Assembly (NCBI RefSeq): GCF_900107775.1
Contig: NZ_FNRF01000001.1
Coordinates: 744,001-808,000, forward strand
Reading direction: 5' to 3'
From: Xylanibacter ruminicola
GTDB taxonomy: Bacteria > Bacteroidota > Bacteroidia > Bacteroidales > Bacteroidaceae
Length of the DNA: 64,000 bases
Positions 35,723-43,429 of the stretch are shown one piece after another (positions within the stretch are counted from its first letter, which is position 1; each line of letters opens with the position of its first letter). Both the position numbers and the translations under genes were made by a program. A model generated the notes under the pieces. That model searched no databases, was not told where the DNA came from, and saw only the letters and a program-made list of their open reading frames with translations.

Positions 35723-36712
35723 ATGAGTAACATGACACCTAAACAATTTCTTGAGCATATCAAGAAGAATGTCTTTAAAGGCATAGATCTTAAGCCAGTG
35801 CTTGCATTGCAGGGCGACGGACTGCGCACGTTCACACTCGAGCAGCTGGAGCGACTGAGAAGCACGGTGCCCGATGGGCATTATGCCCTGTGGCTGAGCG
35901 ACCAGTTCTGGACAGCCGACCGCGACCTGACAATGATTACCGATAAGCACCCGTGGCTGGCCTTTGAGTGGGAGATGAAAGATCGCGAGCAGCTACCCGA
36001 ACTAAACGACGACGAATATAAGATAGCCTGCTGGATAGAAGAGCTGGCCCTGCTGTCGCACGATTTGTACTGTCATGAGCCATTTGATGTAGTGCAACTT
36101 GGCGACGGGCTGCAAGGACGATTCGCACAAACCGATTTGTACAAGGACAGCTTCAGATACGACAACAAGGCGCTGGTAGAGTGGATGAAAACCACACCCT
36201 ATCGCCACATTGCAGCTATGGTGTGCTACACGATGGCCGACCAGGAGATTGACTGGGCTGTGCAGCACAATCAGGCTGTGCAGGATTACTATGCCTTCCA
36301 ATGTTGGCGCAATCGTGGCGACTGGGGCAAGCTGGAGGATTGCGAGGACTTTATACGTCGCAGTCTTGATGCCATGCAGCAGATAGAGGAACACTACGCT
36401 AAAGGTCACGCTGAGGGGCTGAACGACGAGGAGATACGTGTGCTTGACATCATGTTCGGCTTTGCGCCACACAACTACTGTGCAGAGGATTATCCTGCCG
36501 TTCGCGATATTTGTGCTGCTGCTCAGAAGCATCTGCCCCAAACACCTTATATTAAGAGCGAGCAAGGCCTGCGCGCCTACGGAAAGGCTGTATTTGCCGA
36601 CTTGGAGAAGATTTTTGCCAAGCACGGTATGACCTGGGACCCAAGCGATGCTACCGACCTGACAATGGGCTATCTGGATGCATGGGTTTACGACAAATAC
36701 TATAACGGATAA
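35723..36712 (+). CDS. Unrecognised 329-aa protein, first gene of primase module
   Basis: I do not recognise a family. The protein is soluble, acidic and mostly helical, rich in Asp, Glu, Tyr and Trp, with no signal peptide or membrane segment. Regions that look structured are DGHYALWLSDQFW near residue 50, YKIACWIEELALLSHDLYCHE near 100 and TPYRHIAAMVCYTMADQEIDW near 158, with IEEHYAKGHAEGLNDEEI near 220. The following gene starts 11 bp later in the same direction. Together with the downstream primase it probably forms one functional unit, but the role is unknown. Confidence 0.75.
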   Translation: MSNMTPKQFLEHIKKNVFKGIDLKPVLALQGDGLRTFTLEQLERLRSTVPDGHYALWLSDQFWTADRDLTMITDKHPWLAFEWEMKDREQLPELNDDEYKIACWIEELALLSHDLYCHEPFDVVQLGDGLQGRFAQTDLYKDSFRYDNKALVEWMKTTPYRHIAAMVCYTMADQEIDWAVQHNQAVQDYYAFQCWRNRGDWGKLEDCEDFIRRSLDAMQQIEEHYAKGHAEGLNDEEIRVLDIMFGFAPHNYCAEDYPAVRDICAAAQKHLPQTPYIKSEQGLRAYGKAVFADLEKIFAKHGMTWDPSDATDLTMGYLDAWVYDKYYNG

Positions 36713-36723
36713 GGAGCTTAACT

Positions 36724-37656
36724 ATGATGGAACAATTCAACCGACTCTCTGGCAAAAGCCAGCAGAGAATAGAAGCGCTGCAAAGCAGGGCCGATAACCT
36801 TTTCTGTCATCAGTGGCTCCGTAAGGCTATGTTCGACGAGTTGCGCAAACAGGTGGTTCACAAGGGTGGCTATCCGCACTTTTCGGAGCAGATGCAAGAG
36901 CATCGCGAAATGATGCTTATCAGCGAATACTTTATGTCGTACCGCTCTACATTGCCCGGCATTCTGGATGAATACCAGAATCCTTACGAGGACGAAGACC
37001 CTATTATGGCGCTTGTAGAGGAGCGAAAACAGCTGATTGACGATTATGCCAAACTGCCGTTATCGCACGACTGGGACCGAATAAAAGAGGCTTTCCCCGA
37101 TTCGTGGCGAGCCTTTGCACGCCGACTGGATTTCAGAAACGAGCACACGCTGGCCGATCTTAGGCAGTTGTTGCAGATAGTGGATAGGATAAGCCTGATA
37201 ACCGATATACTGAACAAGCGCGAGGGTGGTCACGGCATAACGCTGAGATGCGTTGATTATCAAAAGCATATGCAGGTATATGCCGACAAGAAGATGACTC
37301 GAGATGAGTTAAAGCAACTGTTGGCAAAGGCTGTAGATGCCTGTCGCGAGTACTTCTGGGCCAACACATCGATGGCAGTAGTTCAGGCTATCTGTAAAGA
37401 GGATTATAATTTTGGCGATAACGCCTCGGAGTTTGAACGATTCATGCAGGAGGTGCTGCTAGAACTCGAAACGCCGCTTAACTATGGCTGTCCGGCCAAT
37501 ACGATAGCCAGTGCCCGTCAATCGGGCGAATATCTTAAACACCCCATCAGCGAGTGGGCTGGATATTGCGCATTTGATTCGCGCCCGATGATTTTATTAA
37601 GAAACCTAAGGACTCAACTCGACATTATTAGTACAGAAAACACGCCAAAAGCATAA
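36724..37656 (+). CDS. Unrecognised 310-aa protein, second gene of primase module
   Basis: No family recognised. Soluble, strongly charged and probably all-helical, with no export signal. Two adjacent ATG codons open the frame (MMEQFNRLSGKSQQRIEALQ). Notable stretches are HEWLRKAMFDELRK-like helices near residue 30, HDWDRIKEAFPDSWRAFARRL near 118 and ADKKMTRDELKQLLAKAVD near 183. It begins 11 bp after the 329-aa gene and is separated from the primase gene only by the structured segment at 37.66-37.83 kb. Confidence 0.75.
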   Translation: MMEQFNRLSGKSQQRIEALQSRADNLFCHQWLRKAMFDELRKQVVHKGGYPHFSEQMQEHREMMLISEYFMSYRSTLPGILDEYQNPYEDEDPIMALVEERKQLIDDYAKLPLSHDWDRIKEAFPDSWRAFARRLDFRNEHTLADLRQLLQIVDRISLITDILNKREGGHGITLRCVDYQKHMQVYADKKMTRDELKQLLAKAVDACREYFWANTSMAVVQAICKEDYNFGDNASEFERFMQEVLLELETPLNYGCPANTIASARQSGEYLKHPISEWAGYCAFDSRPMILLRNLRTQLDIISTENTPKA

Positions 37657-37660
37657 CGAT

Positions 37661-37827
37661 ATAGGGCGAAAGTCTTAGAATTCTAAGAGTATAGGCATCC
37701 ATCCTAAGGAAATTAGGGTTGGGTGCCTATATGCATTACCTTCGCAGCGAGTTCGGGACAATCCCGGCTTGCGGCAAGCCCCCGTAGTGGGTGGCACCGG
37801 CAATGTATTACCTAAAAATTTTAAGTT
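37661..37827 (+). ncRNA. Candidate structured RNA or cis-regulatory leader upstream of the primase gene
   Basis: Sequence alone supports folded RNA. Hairpin 1 (37691-37730) pairs AUAGGCAUCCA with the matching GGGUGCCUAU side (11 bp, one G-U) and an inner CCUAA/UUAGG stem. A second domain closes with 37732-37740 pairing to 37799-37807 and encloses three GC-rich hairpins: CGGGA/UCCCG (37754-37766), GCUUG/CAAGC (37767-37779) and CCC/GGG with flanking CC/GG (about 37779-37794). A perfect 16-bp palindrome TCTTAGAATTCTAAGA lies at 37673-37688. The domain ends 20 nt before the primase ATG. No T-tract follows. I could not match it to a known RNA family. Confidence 0.6.
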
Positions 37828-40368
37828 ATGTTACAGACAACAACAAACAATTTCGCAACCTGTTCGAACGGACTCTACGAGCCCATGACAGAAATGACCG
37901 CCGAATGGTTCGACGGCACAACCAAGTGCGCCCGCACCAGCGAGTTAATCAACGCCTATCGCGACACAAAGAAGGCCTCGAAGAAGAGTCATCTGCCCGT
38001 GTGCTGCTTCCAGGCAAGTTTCGGCCTTTCTATAAATAAGAAAGGTGTAGAGGGCACCTGGCGCGAGAGTACTGCAGCGCATCTTACCGGATTGGTAGTA
38101 ATCGACCTGGACCACGTTGAGAATCCTCTGGAGATCATCGACCGCATTCTTGGTCGCGACGACTTTAGCGAACTGGGCATTCTGCTCATCTACATCACAC
38201 CTTCGGGTAACGGCATTAAGATTGTATTCATGGCTCGCCCTGAGTGGGGCAACCTGATGGACAACCAGTACGAAATGGCACAGCTACTGGGTGTGCTCGA
38301 CAGCATCGACTCTGGCTGCAAAGATGCAGCGCGCGCCTCGTTCGTGCCTAAATTTGACGATGTGAAGTTCCTGGACGAGAGTCTGTTTACCTACAGCAAC
38401 TCTGCCTACGACGAGCAGTACGGCCATCTGTACACACAGAAGCCCGCTAAGAGCGGTCCTACACAGCAGAAGTGGAAGGACTACGAGAAGCAGCTGCGCG
38501 CCAAGAAAAAGGCCGAGAAAGCCGAAAAAGAATCAAAGGCTGTTGATGCTATTCTGGACCGTTTCTACGGCAAGAGCCAGCCTGCAACTGAGGCTAACGA
38601 TGAGCTGAAATCTCAGCCCATCAACGAGGGGAATTCTTCCCCCGTTGAATCATCAGAGCCTATCTATCACGGTGTACCTTATTCAAAGATTGCCACAGCG
38701 CTCACAAACGAACTGGGCGAGCCCCAGACTGGCGATCGCCACAAGACGATGATGCAGATGGGTAACATGCTCAGCGTGATTTGCGACAATGATCCCAAGC
38801 TGCTGTGTACCATTATGAAGGGCCTGCCCTTTGTGCAGCAGCTGATTGAGGAGCGCGGATTGGAAGAAGTGGAGCGTGCGATGAATTACATCACCGAAAA
38901 CTCTACCTACATCTATCCCTCGAAGGAGCTTAAGCAGGCCATGAAAACAGCTGGTGTAAAGGAACCTGAGAAGGGCTCGAACGACGATCTTGCCAATGTG
39001 CCCCTGGCCGAATGGGCCGATGAAATCGAGGCTTTGATGCCTTACTATCCCTGCTTGCGTGAAATCTGTCAGGGTGTGCCTCGCCAGGTTTGGCCTGCAG
39101 CATTGTTCGTTGGTTCAGCCTTCTTTGGTACGCTGATGACACGCTGTTACTATCACTACTGGTTTAAGAAGAACGAGAAGACTCGCCTTAACTACAGTAT
39201 TTATGTGATTGGCGCGCCTGGTAGCGGAAAGTCGTTTGCTGTACGTCTCGACAAGTTGATTCTGGCCCCCATCAAGCAGCAGTCAAAGGAGGCATCCGAG
39301 GCTATCAACAAGTACAAGCAGGAGGCACAGGAGCGAGGCACATCCAGCAAGGCTCAGGAGCAGGACGCTCTGAAAAAGCCCACGCAGATTAACCGTTACA
39401 TGCCTCCTCGCACCTCTAACGGCGTGTTTATCGAGAGTATGGTCAATGCCAAGGAGAACGTGAATGGCGAAGAGATGAACCTGCACATGGTGACCTTCGA
39501 CTCGGAGCTGACCAACTCGACCAAGATGCAGAAGGGTGGCGGCTGGATTGATAAGACGGCGATGGAGCTGAAAGCCTTCCACAACGAGGAAGACGGACAG
39601 AACTATGCCAACGAGAAGTCGTACAACGGCATCTTCCAGGTGTTCTGGAACTACGTCTATACCGGCACACCCGACTCGCTCAAGGAGAAGGTGAATGCGC
39701 GAACCTTTGGTAGCGGACTGGCCACACGACTGGCTACTATCCCCATGCCTAAACCCAGCTTTAAACTGCAGGACTTGGGTTCGGCCGAAGATGGCGACAA
39801 AGCCGACATGATTATCAGCGAATGGGCCAACAAGCTGAACACACGCTATGGCGAACTGCCCCTGCAGAAGCTGTCGGAATGCACCAAAGAGTGGTATGAG
39901 CACCGTGCTGAGATTGCCGAGTTCAACAATGAGGACTATGCCGACCTGATGCTCATTCAGCGCGTGGGCTACTATGGCATGAACATCCCTGCACCCTTCA
40001 TCGATATGCGCCACTGGGACGAGCGCGAGCAGAACGGCACCTACGAGGTGGATGACATCGACCAGCGCTTCTGCCGCCTGATTCTCGACATCCAGTATCA
40101 TTGCCAGCACCATTTCTATGGCACTCTGGCCTATAACTACTACGACAATCAGGCACGCGACGAGGCTGCCTACGCCACCAATCACACCACGCGTTTTGCC
40201 CAGTGTTTCAAAATGCTGCCCGATACATTCTCGAAGCAGGAGTTTGCCAAGACCTTTGATTTGGCCAATGCCGATTCGAGTTCAAAGCAGATAACCACGC
40301 TGATTAACGAGAAAGCCATCGAACGTGTAAAGCGTGATTGCTACAAAAAACTGGTTGCCAATCTCTAA
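37828..40368 (+). CDS. BT4734-like primase-polymerase domain / DUF3987 ATPase fusion
   Basis: 846 aa. The N-terminal BT4734-like (VirE_N, PF08800) domain has archaeo-eukaryotic-primase-type motifs: D93 and D95 in VVIDLDH, SGNG at 126-129 with K131, and D161 in IDSGCKDAARASFVP. A charged Lys/Glu-rich linker (about 215-250) and a middle region follow. The DUF3987 domain (about 390-830) has a Walker A loop GAPGSGKS at 462-469 and a DSELTNSTKMQKGGGWIDK segment. Known or inferred: such fusions look like replication primase-helicase proteins of integrated elements, but none is characterised that I know of. The ATG follows the structured segment. Typical partners (DUF4248, amidase) are absent. Confidence 0.85.
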   Translation: MLQTTTNNFATCSNGLYEPMTEMTAEWFDGTTKCARTSELINAYRDTKKASKKSHLPVCCFQASFGLSINKKGVEGTWRESTAAHLTGLVVIDLDHVENPLEIIDRILGRDDFSELGILLIYITPSGNGIKIVFMARPEWGNLMDNQYEMAQLLGVLDSIDSGCKDAARASFVPKFDDVKFLDESLFTYSNSAYDEQYGHLYTQKPAKSGPTQQKWKDYEKQLRAKKKAEKAEKESKAVDAILDRFYGKSQPATEANDELKSQPINEGNSSPVESSEPIYHGVPYSKIATALTNELGEPQTGDRHKTMMQMGNMLSVICDNDPKLLCTIMKGLPFVQQLIEERGLEEVERAMNYITENSTYIYPSKELKQAMKTAGVKEPEKGSNDDLANVPLAEWADEIEALMPYYPCLREICQGVPRQVWPAALFVGSAFFGTLMTRCYYHYWFKKNEKTRLNYSIYVIGAPGSGKSFAVRLDKLILAPIKQQSKEASEAINKYKQEAQERGTSSKAQEQDALKKPTQINRYMPPRTSNGVFIESMVNAKENVNGEEMNLHMVTFDSELTNSTKMQKGGGWIDKTAMELKAFHNEEDGQNYANEKSYNGIFQVFWNYVYTGTPDSLKEKVNARTFGSGLATRLATIPMPKPSFKLQDLGSAEDGDKADMIISEWANKLNTRYGELPLQKLSECTKEWYEHRAEIAEFNNEDYADLMLIQRVGYYGMNIPAPFIDMRHWDEREQNGTYEVDDIDQRFCRLILDIQYHCQHHFYGTLAYNYYDNQARDEAAYATNHTTRFAQCFKMLPDTFSKQEFAKTFDLANADSSSKQITTLINEKAIERVKRDCYKKLVANL

Positions 40369-40380
40369 ACTCAGCCCCCG

Positions 40381-40406
40381 AAACTGAGAAAATGAGAAAC
40401 TGAGAA
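40381..40406. repeat. 8-bp repeat array, right side of primase module
   Basis: AAACTGAG AAAATGAG AAACTGAG AA, exact 8-bp period; same unit as the left arrays and inverted relative to 35623-35646. Confidence 0.75.
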
Positions 40407-40426
40407 CCGCATCAGTTCCAAAGCAG

Positions 40427-40465
40427 GAAACTACTAGTTTCACCATCAGAAACTGGTAGTTTCTG
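40427..40465. other. Paired ACTG-type palindromes downstream of the primase
   Basis: GAAACTACTAGTTTC (40427-40441) and an 8-bp perfect stem CAGAAACT/AGTTTCTG (40447-40454 with 40458-40465, loop GGT). They match the hairpin design seen at three other gene ends. Confidence 0.65.
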
Positions 40466-40638
40466 TTTGTTTATGTTTTGGGGGGACTCGCTGTTTGCCT
40501 GTTTGGGTGGTTTTAGAAATTCGACCGAACGGGTTTGATAGGGGATGTCGGTGGTGTTTTGTGGGACGAAATGAAAATAAATTCTGCTAAGTTAACCTTT
40601 TTTAACGGGGGGGGGTAACTGGCGTTAGGATTTTTTTG

Positions 40639-40646
40639 TAAATTTG
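40639..40646 (+). promoter_or_regulatory. -7 promoter element, Big2 lipoprotein gene
   Basis: TAAATTTG, 40 nt upstream of the ATG at 40687. Confidence 0.68.
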
Positions 40647-40686
40647 CAGCAAACAATTTTTTCTATTAACTTAATACAAATTGATT

Positions 40687-42138
40687 ATGAAAACAAAAAG
40701 TTTGTTGATGTTGGCAGTATTGGCCATATTGGCTACTGTCGGGTTTACCAGTTGTGATGAACTGGCCGTGGAAGACAATCCCATGCAGTCGTACATTACC
40801 ATGCGTACGAGCGATGTAACACTTAAGGTGGGCGAAACCTATGTTCGTAAGGCCGTAGCAGCCGGCACAGCTGTGGTGGTTTACTCGTCGTCGGACGCCA
40901 CAGTGGCCACCGTAGATCAGGAGGGTAAGGTTACCGCCATTACCCCTGGTACCGCTACCATCACCGCCCAAACCACCGGCTACAACGCCGAGGGCAAGAA
41001 GATCTACCTCGCCGAAGAAAAGTCGTACAAGGTAACGGTTAAGGCTGCTGTAACAAGCCTGTCGCTCGACAAAGCAAACTTGAGGTTTGACAAGAATGTT
41101 CTTACTGCTCAAGCACTAACGCCGACAGTTACACCTAGCGACGCAGCCATCACCTGGACTTCGAGTAATGAGAACGTGGCTACCGTTGACGCTAATGGTC
41201 AAGTAACACCTAAAGCAAAAGGTACTGCCACCATTACCGCTAAAGCTGGCGACTTGACCGCTACCAGCACCATTTACGTTTACGATAAGATCCACAACAT
41301 CAATACTGATGGCAATGCTGTCGTGACTACCAATGAATCTTGGCTCATCGAGGGTGACGTCACAACTTCTGTGTCCAAGTCTATTACCATTGAGGCTGGC
41401 GCAACGGTTACACTCAATGGTATTAATATCACAAAGAGAATCGAATGCTTAGGCGATGCCACTATCATCCTGGCCGATGGTTCTACGAATACGGTTAAAG
41501 GAGATTATTACCCCGTAGTAAAAGCTGGTATAGTTGTTGGCCCTTCAGGAACAACGCTCACCATTGATGCCGAAACAGCAGGTGATGGTAAACTCAACGC
41601 TACTGGTGGCACGCAAAGTGCCGGTATCGGAACGAGCTATAGTAACAGTTCCGACATTACATGTGGAGCAATCACGATTAAAGGTGGTGAGATAACCGCT
41701 AAAGGTGCTATGTATGCTGCTGGTATTGGAACGGGATTAACTATTGATAAGAACAATACATGTGGAGCAATCACGATTAATGGTGGTACCGTAACCGCTA
41801 CTAGTGGTAATTATGCTGCTGGTATTGGTACGGGCTGGGCTGATGGAAGTGGCAGCAATACATGTGGCGCAATCGCGATAACAGCAAACGTTACAAAAGT
41901 TACTGTAACAAAGGGTGCCGGTAGTCCTAATATTATGGGTGTTGGATATTTATCAAACGGCACTCAAAACTGCGGCACGATAACATTCGGCCCAGCACAG
42001 GTATTTGATGGTACCGCTGCCACTGGCGCATGGTCACCGAGTCCAATGGTGGCTGGCACCTATGGTGGCCTGAACCTCGCCATCTCTACCACAACTAATG
42101 CTGACGACACCTGGACGCTGACTCCAGTAACACCCTAA
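40687..42138 (+). CDS. Big2-domain surface lipoprotein with tandem beta-helix-like repeats
   Basis: 483 aa from the ATG at 40687. A lipoprotein signal with lipobox VGFTSC leads two bacterial Ig-like (Big_2) domains, about residues 38-120 and 123-200 (YSSSDATVATVDQEGKV; WTSSNENVATVDANGQV). The C-terminal half has repeats of about 33 residues built on CGAITIKGG / AAGIGTG, recognisable three times, probably stacking as a beta-helix or beta-sandwich. At DNA level a 23-bp word recurs 99 bp apart (41659, 41758). Cell-surface adhesion or glycan binding is inferred. It is monocistronic with a strong terminator. Confidence 0.82.
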   Translation: MKTKSLLMLAVLAILATVGFTSCDELAVEDNPMQSYITMRTSDVTLKVGETYVRKAVAAGTAVVVYSSSDATVATVDQEGKVTAITPGTATITAQTTGYNAEGKKIYLAEEKSYKVTVKAAVTSLSLDKANLRFDKNVLTAQALTPTVTPSDAAITWTSSNENVATVDANGQVTPKAKGTATITAKAGDLTATSTIYVYDKIHNINTDGNAVVTTNESWLIEGDVTTSVSKSITIEAGATVTLNGINITKRIECLGDATIILADGSTNTVKGDYYPVVKAGIVVGPSGTTLTIDAETAGDGKLNATGGTQSAGIGTSYSNSSDITCGAITIKGGEITAKGAMYAAGIGTGLTIDKNNTCGAITINGGTVTATSGNYAAGIGTGWADGSGSNTCGAIAITANVTKVTVTKGAGSPNIMGVGYLSNGTQNCGTITFGPAQVFDGTAATGAWSPSPMVAGTYGGLNLAISTTTNADDTWTLTPVTP

Positions 42139-42191
42139 TGATAATAATGATTGAGTAATTTATATAAGAACGTTATCGTAATTTTAAGTTC

Positions 42192-42227
42192 AAGTGCCCT
42201 TCGTCGCGACGACGCGGGCACTTTTTG
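42192..42227 (+). terminator. Intrinsic terminator of the Big2 lipoprotein gene
   Basis: AAGTGCCC (42192-42199) pairs with GGGCACTT (42216-42223), ending in a run of T. The loop contains a further GTCGCGAC palindrome. Confidence 0.85.
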
Positions 42228-42340
42228 TTTGCCCCTGCCAGGGGGCGGCATCGAACCTATCTTTTGATTAACAATGGATTATTGTGGCCAATAGCAATTA
42301 AAGAACTCTTCAGGTTCTAACAATTGTATGGCATCTTGTC

Positions 42341-42383
42341 AGATGTCAGGGGACGGTTCTGCAGATGTCAGGGGACGGTTCTG
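42341..42383. repeat. Two tandem REP-like units
   Basis: GTCAGGGGACGGTTCTG occurs at 42345-42361 and 42367-42383, within 21 identical bases repeated at a 22-bp period. The word resembles the widespread GTCAGGGGACGGTTCTG-type short repeats I associate with REP elements; that link is from memory, not a search. Confidence 0.6.
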
Positions 42384-42393
42384 TGGCAGGCGA

Positions 42394-42577
42394 TTATCCG
42401 TTGATTTGCGATATGGCATATAGCGGAACTATCTCAACGTGGCGTACGGCATTGTCGGCTTTGGGGTCGATATAATCGAACTTTCCAAAATTCTCGAGCG
42501 AGCAACGGATGGCCTGTATCAAGCAGTAGCAGTTTGCGATAACTCTTATCAGCCTCGTCGCCAAGCGGCAGATATAC
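42394..42577 (-). pseudogene. C-terminal remnant of a probable AAA/DUF4143-type ATPase
   Basis: On the minus strand two frames together read as protein: LPLGDEADKSYRKLLLLDTG in one frame, then, after a frame change, LENFGKFDYIDPKADNAVRH and VEIVPLYAIS ending at a TAA (42394-42396). A conserved-looking LLLDTG followed by a PLYAIS-type C-terminus suits the DUF4143 ATPases common in Bacteroidota. About 180 bp remain, the middle is lost and the frame is broken, so it is not functional. The family is a tentative assignment. Confidence 0.45.
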
Positions 42578-42578
42578 G

Positions 42579-42636
42579 AAAAATGAAAAAATCCAAAGAA
42601 ATAATTCGCCTAAAAATGAAAAAATCCAAAGAAATA
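42579..42636. repeat. 25-bp perfect direct repeat
   Basis: The A-rich word around AATGAAAAAATCCAAAGAAA is repeated exactly at 42579-42603 and 42612-42636 (33-bp period), next to the coding remnant and ahead of the coaX 3' end. Confidence 0.75.
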
Positions 42637-42667
42637 TCTTAAAGTTAGAATAATAACAAGATTTAAA

Positions 42668-43426
42668 TTATTTGGCCTGGAAGAGGCCTTTGAAGAGTAG
42701 GTGTGGGTCGATGGTGATAGGGGTTTGGCAATGCTGGGCGATGGTGCGCGACATGCCACCGGTGGCTATGATGTGGGGCTGGCCGTTAAGGGTAGGGCGT
42801 ATCTGGTTGATAAGACCATCAATCATGGCTGCGGTGCCGTTAACGATGCCGCTCTGCATGCACTCGAGGGTGTTGCGACCAATCAGGTGCTGCGGCTTCT
42901 CGATGTTGATGGCGGGCAGCTGCGAGGCGCGGGTGCTGAGGGCGTTGAGCGAGGTTTTAACGCCAGGAATGATGATTCCACCACGGAACACGCGGTTTTC
43001 GTCGATAACGCCGATGGTGGTGGCTGTGCCAAAGTCGATGACAATGGCAGGCACACCGTAGCAGCAGGCGGCGCCGATGGCATCAGCCAAACGGTCCTTA
43101 CCCAACTGGGCGGGCGATTCCACATCTATCGAGATGATGCCCTGGGCATCGGCAATCGAGAAGAAATGGGGCTGCAAGCCCGTCAGGTCGGTAATGGCCT
43201 GGGCCATATCGTCGTTCACCTCAGGAACAACCGACGAAATGGTAATATTTTGGATATCAGCCGCTTCAACACCATATTTTCGCAGTCCTTGGCGCAGTTC
43301 GTAACGGAAAAAGCTGGCCGTTTCTTCTTTCTTGGTCTTGAAACGCCATGTGTGGGCAATGTTGCCCTGCGCATCAGCCAGCGCCACTACAACGGTTGAA
43401 TTGCCGATATCTATGAGTATATGCAT
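42668..43426 (-). CDS. coaX: Type III pantothenate kinase
   Basis: 252 aa. First committed step of CoA synthesis, pantothenate to 4'-phosphopantothenate, by the ASKHA-fold enzyme that is insensitive to CoA feedback. Motifs: MHILIDIGNSTVVVAL (phosphate 1), GKDRLADAIGA and VIDFGTATTIGVID, plus GGIIIPGVKTSLNALS near residue 150. Three bp after coaBC and last in the pan/coa operon. Confidence 0.95.
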   Translation of the reverse strand: MHILIDIGNSTVVVALADAQGNIAHTWRFKTKKEETASFFRYELRQGLRKYGVEAADIQNITISSVVPEVNDDMAQAITDLTGLQPHFFSIADAQGIISIDVESPAQLGKDRLADAIGAACCYGVPAIVIDFGTATTIGVIDENRVFRGGIIIPGVKTSLNALSTRASQLPAINIEKPQHLIGRNTLECMQSGIVNGTAAMIDGLINQIRPTLNGQPHIIATGGMSRTIAQHCQTPITIDPHLLFKGLFQAK

Positions 43427-43429
43427 ACG

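Larger units (their letters stand above)
40369..40680. other. 312-bp intergenic region after the primase
   Basis: No gene is supported. It holds the right-hand 8-bp repeat array (40381-40406), two palindromic hairpins (40427-40465), a G-rich stretch around 40606-40616 and the promoter of the next gene. Confidence 0.7.
42228..42667. other. Gene-poor stretch with repeats and a gene remnant
   Basis: No intact gene is supported. It contains two tandem REP-like units (42341-42383), a degraded coding remnant on the minus strand (42394-42577) and a 25-bp direct repeat (42579-42636). It looks like an insertion or deletion scar between the lipoprotein gene and the pantothenate operon. Confidence 0.6.

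Noticed and set aside
37780..37800. Resemblance of GGGTGGCACCGG in the structured segment to the T-box antiterminator motif
   Set aside because: No stem I specifier loop, no terminator and no aminoacyl-tRNA synthetase or amino-acid gene downstream; T-box control is not typical of Bacteroidota. The match is short enough to be chance.
42439..42642. 67-codon plus-strand open frame near the direct repeats
   Set aside because: It is antisense to the ATPase remnant and ends in the repeated A-rich word; no support as a gene.
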